From contig JAANBB010000121.1 of the NCBI GenBank assembly GCA_014621425.1, positions 31,663 through 95,662 of the forward strand: DNA of 64,000 nucleotides, written 5' to 3'. Each line of letters starts with the position of its first letter. The stretch's first letter is position 1. Positions 12,080-24,292 of this stretch are shown piece by piece. The notes beneath the pieces are model-generated. The model was not told the DNA's origin, ran no database searches, and saw only the letters and a list, made by a program, of their open reading frames with translations. Position numbers and translations under genes: made by a program. Origin of the DNA: Cylindrodendrum hubeiense (taxonomy: Eukaryota > Ascomycota > Sordariomycetes > Hypocreales > Nectriaceae).

Positions 12080-14801
12080 ATGAATAAATTCACACTGTCT
12101 GTGCTGGCTCTGGGAGGTGTTGCGTTTGCGGCTGACTGTCAGCAAGCTCGTCAAGATGGCGATCCCACGGGCAGCCAGATTGCCACCGCTCTGACGTCGA
12201 ACTCTCTGCTTGATACTGTCTGTGCAGGCACCTGGCGCACTGGAGACGATGAAAAACTGGAAAACACGTGGAACCATGGATGTAAGTACAGATAACCAAC
12301 GCTGCCTGTCACTTAGGCTAAAACAATCTACCGCTAACTCCCTCCGTCAGCCATCGTCTACTCTATTACAAGAGAGGACAATACGAAAGATCTTACCCAC
12401 TGTCAAGAAGCATTCAATAATATCATTGACCAGTGTATTTCCAATGACAACTATTGGAGCGGCAGCTGGAGTTTGGATGGCGAGACCTATTCAATCTCAA
12501 ACAGCGTATACCCAGAAAATGGGCTTGCTTCTACAGATGATGGAGGCCCTCAGGCGAGTTCCACTATAACTACGTTCGCAACAAGTACAACAACTATCGA
12601 CGGGCTTACCACCAACTCGGAAACAACCACGACGATCGACGGACATGTCACCATCCTCCCAATCTGGCTTGTTGGTCCTGGCATTGGAATTATTCTGATT
12701 CCAGCAGCTGGTGTCGCTGCCGGTGTCCCAGTCCCTGTACCTGCTGGATACCCAACCCTTACCATCGGGGATGATGGCAAAGCACATACCTCAGACTCCA
12801 GCTCAGATGCGAACCAGTCTGATCCCACCTCTATGGTCACATCCACAACCACCACTTCGGCGTGTGAGTCTTGCACCACCTGTGCAGACTTTGACATTCT
12901 TGGCGAGTACGCAGTCATTGAGGATGATGGCAATCCAGATGTGGCAGCCATTGACCCGACGGTCTGGGCCGCTCTTTCGAGCCAATATCCCCTATTTACA
13001 ATAGCAACAACGACAGCTGTTGAGGCCCCATCGATGGCTGCTGCGGTGGCTACTCAGCCTGCCAACCCTATCGATGAGCCTACCTGTGCCGACGCCAGTG
13101 ATGACATCGACGATGATTTGGCTAAATGGACATCAAAAGGCACCGGAATACAGCTGAGTGATGGCCAACACAAAATCAATGACATTTTGTACATGCTACG
13201 CACAGTGGTATGTGACGGCTCCTGCTCAGTGCCGAGTGAGATCGATTCCAAATATGTGGTAGTATACCAAAAGGATGGCCTCTGTGAGATCTCTGTTGCG
13301 GTATCTGCTACATCTGAGCTATTTGTCAGCCGTGACACATGGCCAAGCAGTGGCCCTGACTTTGATACAATCTGGCAGCAATGTTGGGATAGTACCGACA
13401 ACATTATCCAGAAGTGTGTCAAAAACGATGCGAAGACAGGTTGGTGGAATGGAAATCACGTCTACCAGTTCTACAAAGCCGGAGCACGTCCGCTCAATGA
13501 TCCAGAGGCCCACCATACCCAGAATGGGATGTCTCTTAATAGTTACATCATGCCAACTACGGAGGGATTGAGCTGCAGCAGTGATTGCTGCTCAAATATC
13601 CCAAATGGCGACTGGTGTATCGCAAACTGCGGTGGCATATGCCGTCGAAACAACCGACGGAAACCGGCCAACTCTCATTTAGCGTCTAGTAACATCAAGC
13701 GAAAGATTGACGCGGTTACTGATATTGGGGGCTGCCAGATCACTTACACATACCCCAATTATCCTAGCAAGTCATCTGCGCAAGCAATATCAGTCGTTAA
13801 TAAGTGGTTTGACAGAGACAACTCTGTCCATTGCGACAACCCTACACTTAACCAATTCCGAGATGAACAGACTGGTAGTCAATACGAGAGTGAGTTGGCT
13901 ATAATTAACCCAGGTTCGCTATTCTAAGCAACTAATTCGAATGCAGCTGAGCATGTCTTTGAGAAACATATCATCAAATACTTCTTCTACCACCTCCTTG
14001 GCAATGGCGCCGTTGACCCAGTCGCCACTTGCGCCGATGTGCAGACGGTTTTCACCAATACTAACGCAGTGCCGAATAATCTGGGCAACAATTTCATGTC
14101 TGTGCCAGCGGCGCAGCAGCTTGCGAGCGCTGTATCGTGCAAAGGGGGTCGATTGTGTCCTGCAGACCGGTCCTCTGAGTTTTTCCTACTGCGCAAGGAG
14201 GTCAACGGAGCGAAGAGCCGCGTTTTCGCCGGCTACCAACCCACTGGATCCAGTATGAAACTACCCAGTTGTTCTGACGAGATGAGTTATTTGCAGATAC
14301 AGCAGCAGATGATTGACGTGGCCCTGGTGTTCAAGTATATGAACACACAGGCTGTATTCGATTCCTTTAATGCAGTTCACCTGCGCATCCGCGAAATCAT
14401 GTAGGGAATCCCAGACAGCCCTATCTTATCCCTATGATGTACGAGATGTTAACAAATGGCATTCTAGGGCAAATCTCGATGCGGATGACCTTGGCTCGAG
14501 AACACCACCACGACACCTCGACCAACAGTTCTGGTCAGGCGGCAGGCCCACGTGGTTAGCTGCATATGACAGCTTCATTCAGAGGTTTATGGAAGATTCG
14601 GATCTTAAGATGCTTCCGTGGCTTGACACTTGCAGGACGACATACAAGACGTTGGTCAATGCGTCTACAAAGAGTCAAGGGGAGAAGAATGACTTGCTAG
14701 AGATCATAGAGAAATATGGCTCTGGTATGGACGCATATGCGGACGATACGTTTGATCTGCAAGTAAGTGTATGGGGCTCAGTTATAAATAGATACACATA
14801 A
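12080..14801 (+). CDS. Large secreted protein with a C-terminus like killer-toxin-type (subgroup C) chitinases
   Basis: Four exons (12080-12281, 12351-13889, 13947-14400, 14468-14801) encode about 842 residues. Residues 1-17 form a signal peptide ending in AFA. A Cys-containing domain up to about residue 135 precedes a Thr/Ser-rich stretch with a Gly/Pro/Val-rich hydrophobic patch, then a Cys-rich region. From about residue 550 the sequence follows the C-terminal region of subgroup C fungal chitinases: a Cys-Asn-Pro segment, then YETEHVFEKHIIKYF across the second intron, then the mixed helical region. No GH18 active site (DGxDxDWE) is visible, so chitinase activity is not claimed. The third intron (67 bp, TTAAC branch) removes a frame stop. 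The last exon may splice again at the strong donor GTAAGT at 14764, which would alter only the final few residues. A secreted or wall-associated role in antagonism or wall remodelling is an inference. Confidence 0.65.
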
Positions 14802-16098
14802 GGGGGACCAGTACATCTAGATCGAATACGATCAGAGATTGAGTTGTTATCATTGGAAATTGTTTTTCTGTGTATCATTAGAGCACATCTTCAGTGTTCT
14901 TGCATTACAGATCTTTCGTAATAGCCGAACTTCCAATCTCATATACAGAAGCCACTGATCGCGTCAGGATATTCCGCGGATGGAATGCCAAGCGAGGTGA
15001 CACCGTTTCAGTCAACCTCGGAACCATGAACCGCCACGTTTACCACCACGATTAGCCTATAATACATCCGCAGAGCTCGCATTTTGTGGGAGATAGTGGG
15101 GTTGTCGGGTATTTGCACTTCGAGCTCCTCAATGTTACCCTTATCATTGTTTCTCCTAGCCCACTCGAGTGGTTTGCAAATAAAATATTCATTATCATCA
15201 TCGGAATTTGAGAGGGCACCATACTCAAGAAGCAGCTTTAACACAACGTGTCTTCGATTCTTGACCGATTAAGTATTACTACGACAGCATTTAAATCCGG
15301 CAACTGCTAGCTTGACGGATACATTCACACCTTGAGTTCATGGACGGAATCGTCGAGCAAGGTAAGCTGGGTTCGAACATGAGACGGCACAATCAAACCC
15401 TTGGGATTTCCGCAAAATTCAGCCAAAAACGGCACTGGAGACAATCTCGGAGGTGAGTTTGGATTCAGATGCAACCATATTTCGGCCCCGTGGGACGCTT
15501 CTGGGTGATGCCGGATACGGTCTCAGATCTCTGTCTGGATCCTACGCAATGTCTCAGATCTCGAGGGAGCAGCAAACAAGCGTAGAGAATGAAGAATACG
15601 ACAGTGCTTTGAGCAACAACTGCGAAGAATTAATCCAATATCGAAAAATATTCTATCTCAATCAAGGCATCACCTGGGTCCTTTCCCAGCAACTTCAGAG
15701 ATCGGCGTCGCGGCGGTGCGGTCCTCAAATTCAAGGGGCACCGCCATCTACAACGGCACGTCTTATCTCTAAGAACCAAGATAATTGGAAAGAGAGTAAA
15801 CAAACGGACTGGAAAGGACATATCTTTTACTGCAGCTGATCACTAGGCTAAGTGTATCCGCAAGTTTCCGTGGGTTGATGCGCTCGGCTAGGCGTGCCCC
15901 TCATCATATTTAGCCATCAGCGGCCCACCAACCACGGGCCACCAACGGCTCGCCGCGTTTCCGTTTTCATCGACAGCTTCGCTTACAGGGCATAAGGGGG
16001 CTTGTACTTGCCAACTCAAAAACCAAGCCCATCCCAACTCGCCCTCGGTCTTAGCCCTGTCCGTCATTTCCCTCCAGCACCAACAATCAGGCCTCACG
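14802..16098. other. Intergenic region with possible gene remnants
   Basis: AT-rich DNA between the secreted protein and the F-box gene. It holds an ankyrin-like fragment on the minus strand (15008-15262). A 128-codon plus-strand frame at 15453-15839 has no recognised motif and no believable start context; it may be a remnant or chance. Confidence 0.4.
15008..15262 (-). pseudogene. Possible ankyrin-repeat gene remnant
   Basis: Reading leftward on the minus strand, about 85 codons include VVLKLLLEYGAL and, 18 residues later, PLEWARRNNDKGNIEEL. These resemble the second helix of one ankyrin repeat and the start of another. A stop (TAA) lies just upstream in the same frame, there is no ATG in context, and the downstream part loses similarity before its stop. 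It looks like the last piece of a decayed ankyrin gene, but with barely two repeats the resemblance could be chance. Confidence 0.3.
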
Positions 16099-17802
16099 AT
16101 GGACTCGAAATCTCCAGTCGCGTTTGGGAGCTTGCCCCTAGAAATCGTCGATGAAATCTTCTCCGCACTGCCCACGGCCCCGCTCCTTAACCTCCGCCTC
16201 GTCAACCGCCAACTCGGCGCCATCGCCACGGCTTGGGCATTTCGCCACGTGCGGCTTGGAGCGCGGCAGGGATGCTACGACCACCAACATTTCGTTTGGA
16301 TCGCCCAGTCGGAAAAGCTGCGTCCTCTGGTTCGGGAAATCACCTGCGACACCTGGCTTGGCCACACTGCCAAGTACTGCGATCAATTCGCCTTCAATCA
16401 CCCCGCCGAGTTCTTGAATGCATTGCCACTAATACGATGCTTCCACAACCTGACGAGTCTGCACTTGCGCTTCAGTGAGCACACTAAACACGAACACATT
16501 GACGCCATGGATACGGAGACGGACAACTTCAGATACAGGGTACTTGACACAGTATTCCACTGCCTGGCTGGGACCTGGTCTGCCGAGAATCAACTAGAGA
16601 TGGATGAAAAGGTCCTACCATATTCATTCGAAGCCGAATATGTGATGGCCCCCGCTGAGGTCTCCGAGTTGGGGCCTATCCCCATCAAGGAACTGACCGT
16701 TTCCAATCTGGCTGATTACCATGACGAACGTTTTACCGAATCGGAAGTCTTTAAAAAGGTCATTTCTTCGAGCAGTCTCAGGGATTTGAAGATGTCGATT
16801 ACGCTACAAGAGGTCGAGAAAGACCATGATGGTGAGTTTCAACCAGCGGATGCCCTCTGGTTTCGCGAGAAATATGTCATGTTTGAAAGCTTGCCACGCA
16901 CTTGGCTGTCCCCATCAGTTGCTGGAAATCTCAGGGTCCTATCCCTGTATTCTCGAGATTATTGGGGGTGGAACCCCAAGATGGACTTTCGGGCTATCCG
17001 GCCCGGGAGTGGCCCGGATTCCGGGTTTCCTAATTTGAAAGTGCTTGCTCTGGGAAAATACATCTTCAGCCATGAATGGCAAATTGAGTGGATCGAATCT
17101 CTCGGTCAAATGAACGCATCTGGCGGGCTTGAGGAGCTCTACCTAGACAGGTGTCCTATTCTAGTCCAGGCCCGGCATGACGCACCTGCTGACTACGGCA
17201 CCACAATTGTTGGAAGAGATTCCGACGGTAACAGCGTCGAGGTTTCTAACGAGGGCTATTATCAGATGGACGCCATACTGGAAGACGACCTGTTTGAGCC
17301 TTATATGACATATGAAGATTACCCCCTCCGGTGGCACCACATCTTCCCACGCTGGCGTGAGTCGATGAAGGCCTTGAAGGTCTTCAAGATGGGCCATAGT
17401 TCATGGAGATCTGCTCCGGAGCAGACCATGGATGTATGGTGCAATGATGACACATTTCAAGAGCGAGACCGCGAAGATCTGGAGACCCTGTTGCATCATA
17501 ATAACTTTCGCTCCTTCAGCTGCCCATCGCCACCTCCAAATAAACGAGAAAAAGTCACAACCGGGCTGGAGAAGTATAGGCATGGCACCGGAATCAATCA
17601 ACACCCCAAGCATCAAGCGGCGTACATTTACTTCGACATTGATGTTGGACCAACGCAATGGTGTGAGGTATATTGGCCTTGGTGTGCATACTCTTGGCAG
17701 CCACGGCTAGATTATGAGGTCCGAGAGAGAGATAAAGAGGAACTCGGTCTTCTTTTAGACGCGGTCCAAGGGAGACAAACGGGCTGCAAGGACTCATTAT
17801 GA
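16099..17802 (+). CDS. F-box domain protein
   Basis: An intronless gene of 567 residues. Residues 10-50 form an F-box: LPLEIVDEIFSALPTAPLLN followed by LRLVNRQLGAIATAWAFRHV, the usual Leu-Pro, Leu-rich, Leu-Val-Asn-Arg order. By family knowledge this region binds Skp1 in an SCF ubiquitin ligase, placing the protein as a substrate-recognition subunit. The remainder is the large fungal-specific type with weak leucine-rich segments (for example ELTVSNLADY and LRVLSLYSRDY) that may form irregular repeats; no WD40 or Kelch repeats are seen. The C-terminal 60 residues are charged and aromatic-rich. The substrate is unknown. The start is the first ATG of a frame that opens directly into the F-box. 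Confidence 0.85.
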   Translation: MDSKSPVAFGSLPLEIVDEIFSALPTAPLLNLRLVNRQLGAIATAWAFRHVRLGARQGCYDHQHFVWIAQSEKLRPLVREITCDTWLGHTAKYCDQFAFNHPAEFLNALPLIRCFHNLTSLHLRFSEHTKHEHIDAMDTETDNFRYRVLDTVFHCLAGTWSAENQLEMDEKVLPYSFEAEYVMAPAEVSELGPIPIKELTVSNLADYHDERFTESEVFKKVISSSSLRDLKMSITLQEVEKDHDGEFQPADALWFREKYVMFESLPRTWLSPSVAGNLRVLSLYSRDYWGWNPKMDFRAIRPGSGPDSGFPNLKVLALGKYIFSHEWQIEWIESLGQMNASGGLEELYLDRCPILVQARHDAPADYGTTIVGRDSDGNSVEVSNEGYYQMDAILEDDLFEPYMTYEDYPLRWHHIFPRWRESMKALKVFKMGHSSWRSAPEQTMDVWCNDDTFQERDREDLETLLHHNNFRSFSCPSPPPNKREKVTTGLEKYRHGTGINQHPKHQAAYIYFDIDVGPTQWCEVYWPWCAYSWQPRLDYEVRERDKEELGLLLDAVQGRQTGCKDSL

Positions 17803-18809
17803 ATTGCAGCCTCCGGTGGTTAGTTAATGGGGTGATCCGATGAATGGGGCGGAGGAAATCGCATGTCAGATGATACAGCAGGCGTATTGGCGTATGGTGG
17901 GTTGATTTATTCTTTTCTAGAACAGCATGAATTCGCAAGATTTGTAGAAGCGTCTGTTGAATTTCCAAACAGTTAACGTCACAATCTCGCCTTGCCTTTC
18001 CCTCTCAATCGAACATACTCCCAACAACTACACCAACAAGTTGAGCGACTACGCTCATTCAGGTAATGCGTAGTCTTTTAATTAAAAACTTAATACACAG
18101 GCGATATATAGGAACCCGGAAACTTAGTTGACTTTGATCATCTCGCGTAGCCGGTGAGTCTTGGACAGTCGCCCCTACCCTTGCTCAAACTTGAGACATG
18201 CGCTTCCCCACGTCAGGATAGCGGTTCGCATGAACACGAAAATTTCAGAAATCAATGCGTAGCAGCCAGGTGAGCGCATGCCCGGGAATTCTAGAAACAA
18301 GCTCGGGGTTGTCACCAGACGGCCCAGTTCAGGAGATCGGCAGGACGGAACTATCGGCTGACTGCCCTATCGGGGTGTCGGATGATCCCTGCAGAGGCGA
18401 CCATTTTCGCCTGGAATATAGGCTCGGTAGCGTTTCCGGGCCGCAGAAGCGTTGTTTCTACGGATGGAAAAATCGCGGGGCGGCGATCCTTCATTTGCGT
18501 CTCCTCCGATGGCTCCATACGTGATGCCGGGTCGCCCCAAAAGAGCACGGAGCTGTTTCAGGCCTGTTTCCGTCTCGCCCGTCGGCCCCATGCAAGGACG
18601 GACCAACTGCCCATCCCGGGTTGTTTCCCCGCAACACTGTCTCGAGATCAGCTAAATGATATTGGCGTTTGGGTCATATTAAGTTTGGGGATAGGAGAAA
18701 CATCTATAATAAAGACCCAGCTTCTTCCACTTCTTCCGCGGCGGAATTAAACACCATTAGCCAACCATCCCTACTCTTCAACTTCTACCTTCACATCTTC
18801 TTGAACATC
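17803..18809. other. Intergenic region, promoter of the xylanase gene
   Basis: No gene is supported. Open frames around 18.3-18.7 kb overlap on both strands and lack motifs. The right end contains the xylanase core promoter (TATA-like motif at 18705) and leader. Confidence 0.5.
18705..18714 (+). promoter_or_regulatory. TATA-like box of the xylanase gene
   Basis: TATAATAAAG lies 105 bp upstream of the xylanase ATG, followed by a CT-rich leader. A minus-strand GGCTAA, the core recognised by XlnR/Xyr1 xylanase regulators, lies at 18762-18757. That is inside the probable leader, so it is weak evidence. Confidence 0.45.
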
Positions 18810-19875
<1,066 letters not shown>

Positions 19876-20407
19876 GCCTCAGCTGTAGAGGCTACGGTGA
19901 TGGTCAAATGATGGATGTTTCTTGTACATATAAAACCATACTGAGTTGAGCTCAGTGCTGAAGAACATACATATTGAAGATATCCCTACTGTGGAGTCTT
20001 ACTCGATCTCTTGGTCTCTCCCGAACAGCAAACAATTCGTGAAGTGGCTGGCGTGCAGTAATACAGTGTAAAAGGACGCTGCCTGTATTTTCGTACTGTC
20101 TCGCCACGCTAGAATGCGCACAGGAGCCCCCCGACGGCTCTATAGCTCTCAGCTGAGTACAGTGCGTGCTTTTCATGCCTTCACGTCACTTTCCTTTGAC
20201 GTCTCACCGTCGCGATGGCATCAAATCTGCTCGGCGCCAGAAACCTCCCATCTTCAACAGCCATGGACACCCGCTTATCATCTCGACCCAAACACAAAAC
20301 CTCCCACCTCTTCCCCTCTAAACACTGAGGACTTCTCCCAATCGGTTGCTAGCTTTCTTTTCGTTTCCGACCGTGCGTGCACCAGCGTGCGTCGACACCA
20401 ATTCACG
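19876..20407. other. Short intergenic region
   Basis: The terminator side of the xylanase gene and the promoter of the nuclease gene. No motif was recognised beyond a CT/CA-rich leader before 20408. Confidence 0.5.
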
Positions 20408-22760
20408 ATGTCCACATTCAACGGGATCGTGTCCGAGTTTCCGGACATCAGAAGTCAGTCCAGACATCAAAGCAACATGAATCTCAGCTAAATGTTCGAC
20501 AGTTGACTTCTTTCGGCAACAGGATGATGCTCAGCCTCCCCTCGCGTGCTTTCTGAGCCATGTCCACAGCGATCACCTGGCTGGTCTGGAGAGCCTGCGA
20601 TCGCCCTTGTTCGTGACACGCGCCGACTGTTTGGCACGATTACTGACACCCTTCAAGTGTTTACTGTTCTGCGGCTACCAAAGAGATCCTCCTCCGATTG
20701 GAGAGGTACCCTTGTCGCATCAATTACACCAAGGGTATCCTCGAAGCATCAAAGCAAACATACAAGCACCTTGCTAAGGTCTTAGTATGAAGCCCTCCTC
20801 GGTATATCCATAACAACTCGCTTACTCTCTAACAGAAACCATTGCCACTGGATGCGCCAACCACGATCGAACTTCACCCCGGTCGTCATATCCAAGTGAC
20901 TTTGTTCGACGCAAACCACTGCCCTGGAGCAGTTATGTTCTGTGAGACAAATTTTCGCCATACCACCTACTGGACTAACTAATTGGCTTCAAAAGTGGTC
21001 GAAGGCGACGGTAAGGCAGTACTCTATACTGGTGATATTAGAAGCGAGCCGTGGTTTGTCAATACGATTGCACGAAGTCCAATTCTTGTGGAGTATACCT
21101 CCGGCATCAAAACACTAGACAAAATCTACCTCGACACGTCCTTCATCGATGATATTCCCTTCCAGACGAAAGCCGAAGGAATTGCGGAGCTAATTCGAAA
21201 GGTTGCTCGATATCCCGACGATACCGTATTCCATTTCCAGGCTTGGACTTATGGGTATGAAGATGTATGGGTTGCCTTATCCAAAGCCCTGAAGTCCCTG
21301 GTAAGCCAGATTCTCCCGTCGTCCCAAGTTTCCAGGCCCCTAACCATTAAAGATTCATGTCGATGAGTACAAGCTTCGCATATATGGATCTTTGAAGGCG
21401 CGTCCATCAGAAGGTCGATTCAGTAACGACTACCACCTGACCCCAGAATCCCCAGCGCTCACGGGGTACATGTGCGGCAACGCTTCACATCCAGGCTGCT
21501 TGACTTCGGATAAGGCCGTTCGCCTTCACAGTTGTGAGAAAGGCAACATGTGCGAGGTCGCTCGGGATCCATCCACCGTCATCATTCAACCCATCATTGC
21601 CCGCCTGGCGACTGGAGAGAATCTGGCTGAAGCCGGCGTCGGTGGTGGCGGGGATGACCTGCAGCGAGAGGCAGAGCTGGATTTCTTGGACAATCTCGAC
21701 CTCAACGCTTTATTAGATCTGTCCGTTGGCCAAAACATCTGTTCCTCATTGACTCGGGATTTGCTGACAATATGTAGGCTCTGGTCTTCAGATGATTTAT
21801 CATCAGAGGCGCGTGACACTCTTAAGGAGGCTTTCACACGAGCAACTTTGACGGGTCGAAATATCCATCTCAATCAGAGCATTGCATCTCTTGATGGTGA
21901 CAATTCAGTGCAGGAAACCGTCATCCAGATTGTTAAGAAGATTTCTATCGCTCCAAAACAACCAGTTTCCGAGGAGGATCGGTCAGAGCAAGTCAGCCTG
22001 CCCAAAATGATCCAATTCCCATACTCAAGGCACTCATCCTACGCCGAACTCTGCCAGTTAGTGGAGGTGTTTCAGCCAAAGGATGTTTGGCCATGCACCG
22101 TAAATCCTGTAGAGTGGCTCAAAGAAGGTATACCACCGACATTCATCAAGTATGCATAGACACTAATTTCAAGACTTAGGAATCAGCATCACGTCACTCT
22201 TCGGACACCTTTGTTCACAAAATGAGTTCGATCATGACATCAAGATGCGAGAATTTTCTAAGAAACAAGGATCGGTCAATCATGTTAAGAGCCAAACTAC
22301 GACCGATTCCGTTCCAAGAACTCCACCTCCCATATTCCCCCGAATTCCGAGTAACACTCCAGGGCCTCATGAATCTGTTTCTCCTTCACTCTCTCCCCGT
22401 GGCACTACAAAACTCGTGAGTCCTCTGGCATGCACTCAACATCATGCTATCCACGAAGCAATGCAAGACGAGACGGAGCCAGAGGTTGAATTGGCAGCAA
22501 TCTCCTCTTTGATTGCACCCTCTCAACACAAACGATCTTTTGACTCCTTTGCCGACGGAGAACCGACGGACTCTGGAGCAAGTCAGCATGCCCCCACTCA
22601 GGTTACTGAATCGTTCAGTTCAAACATCTCGGCCCGACATTCCACGGCTCGTCGACATGCATACTTCCAAATGCTCGACAATGTGACCACGGACACTTGG
22701 AGCCCAATTGAACTGATATCGACGAATGATGAACATACAACCATGGACCAGGAGCTTTGA
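20408..22760 (+). CDS. DNA repair nuclease, Artemis/SNM1-type metallo-beta-lactamase with beta-CASP
   Basis: Seven exons (20408-20453, 20503-20608, 20658-20784, 20836-20941, 20996-21300, 21353-22127, 22180-22760) encode 681 residues. The metallo-beta-lactamase core has His35-x-His37-x-Asp39-His40 (SHVHSDHLAG), His121 in FDANHCPGAVM and Asp142 in YTGDIR, the metal ligands of SNM1-family nucleases. The beta-CASP region follows with FHFQAWTYGYEDVWVAL and IHVDEYKLRIYGSL, the form seen in fungal Artemis-like proteins rather than Pso2. The protein is probably a nuclear 5' exonuclease or hairpin nuclease acting in cross-link or end-joining repair. The C-terminal third is low-complexity, Ser/Thr/Glu-rich and poorly conserved in type. 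Spliced frames agree at every junction. It is convergent with the Zn2Cys6 gene, with 104 bp between stops. Confidence 0.88.
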
Positions 22761-22864
22761 CAAATCAACAACCTGTTCTCCTCCTAATTCCTGGGTTATG
22801 ACAAAGCAGCTGCATTAACGAAACCGGGGAATCTCAACGTGGGTGGGCAGAAAGGCTCTGAGGC

Positions 22865-24292
22865 TCATAACCAGTGAAACAAATCAATCATCGCTTGCTT
22901 TGGCCACTGGAAGATCTCTAGACATTTCGGCTCTCCTGCAAGCTTGATCTCAATTTCTTCTATGAGTTGCTTCCCCCAGCCTCTCGAGTACCAAAAGTTC
23001 TTCTCCAGTGTGGAAAGGAACACAGCATTGTACGCCAGGACTAAGAGCGCATGTGGCCTGTGTGCGCGAATATCCACGAGGATACTGTCGCCGATTCTAT
23101 ACATCCATGCAAGGATTGCTCCTGCTTCGACATAGACGCCTGCTTGGGCAATAAGTTTGGCAGTATCTTGAAGCATGTCCACGGTCTCGATGTAATGTTT
23201 CAAGCTGGTGGAGGGTATTTCAGCCTGGTAGAAATCATGAAGTCTGCGAATCGCATCCCAAGTATCCAAAGGAAGAAATGATTTATCCAGAGGTGGTAAG
23301 CTGCATAGATTCGTCAGCACCTTTTCTTCCATCTCGAGTCAGTGATACTTGCCCTTCTGGGGGTCCAGTTTGGTCTAGAGGCCAAATGCCATAGATGAGA
23401 GGAGCAAACTCTGATTTCAAAACCCGGGATATAAGTGGCGACTGGGTTGTTCTAATACCCCTAAGGAGCCCGATGAGTTCGAGTATATTAGTTATAGGGT
23501 CTTCGAGTCTACCGGCTTCTGACCGGGTTGGTAGAGTGAACATGTATAGAACGACGACAGATGCGAAGCAAAAGACTGCACCTTGGTTTTCGAGGGAGAT
23601 GTTCTCTAACGCGTGGCGAAACCCTTCCGAACCGACCGTCTGGTGATAGTCAGATAGAGACAGGTACATCTTCCGACTGTTGGGAAGCAGAGACGCCTTA
23701 TGAGTGGCAGCAATGGCGAGGATGCCGTGCATGACGAATGAGTGCCGATAGCCCTCCTTGGGGATGACAACCCTCCACACGTGACGCATCTCTCGCTGAA
23801 CAGACATGGCGTCAGCAGTTACAGTACAGAAGTGGTGCATGAGCTCAAAGTCTTTGCTCTTAAGCTCATGAGGTGAAAATGGCGAAATCTGGTCAGAGAC
23901 GGTGGCCATGGCGGCAGACACGAAATCGGCTACAGAAACAGACGCATTGTCGTCGCCCGAGCTCGGCGTTGGAGGGAGAACATTCGGCTGCATGGAATAC
24001 GACTTGGGGTGTTCGGTTTCAGGGGTGCTATCAGCGGTGCCATTGGTGAGACTGCATGGCACGCTGTGTCTCTTGCAATTGAAACATGTCGGATAGGCTT
24101 CGTCACACTTTGATTCATCGTCAGTAACCATCGAAGCCTCGATTGGGCATTATAGCCTGGCTTGGGCCAACCCGAGCAATGGGAACGGGCGAGATGCCAC
24201 GATAGACCCGGACAATCTCACACCTTGACTTTGCGGCGCTTGCAATTGGAGCAGCCGGAGCGGGACTTGGTGTGTATGCGTCGGGGGGGCAT
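22865..24292 (-). CDS. Zn2Cys6 fungal transcription factor
   Basis: Three exons (24292-24224, 24107-23353, 23300-22865) encode 419 residues. The first intron (116 bp) splits the zinc cluster. Joined, it reads Cys14-x2-Cys17-x6-Cys24-x6-Cys31-x2-Cys34-x6-Cys41, a complete binuclear cluster preceded by basic residues. A Ser/Pro-rich linker leads to a helical regulatory region with HHFCTVTADAM and FVMHGILAIAATHKA, typical of the sterol-regulator-like (Upc2-type) group of short Zn2Cys6 proteins. The second intron works only with a GC donor (G|GCAAGT at 23352). The GT two bases later would shift the frame and stop within six codons. Seven consecutive C follow the ATG. The gene is divergent from the RTA1-like gene, which makes that gene a candidate target. 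Confidence 0.85.
23301..23352 (-). other. Probable GC-AG intron in the Zn2Cys6 gene
   Basis: A 52-bp intron with donor G|GCAAGT, branch-like CTGAC and acceptor GCAG. The GC donor keeps the frame, giving PEGLPPLDKSFLP across the junction. A GT donor two bases downstream gives a premature stop. Confidence 0.65.

Noticed and set aside
15365..15385. GGTTCGAAC, like the B box of a tRNA gene
   Set aside because: No A box or cloverleaf is present in the flanking 80 bp.
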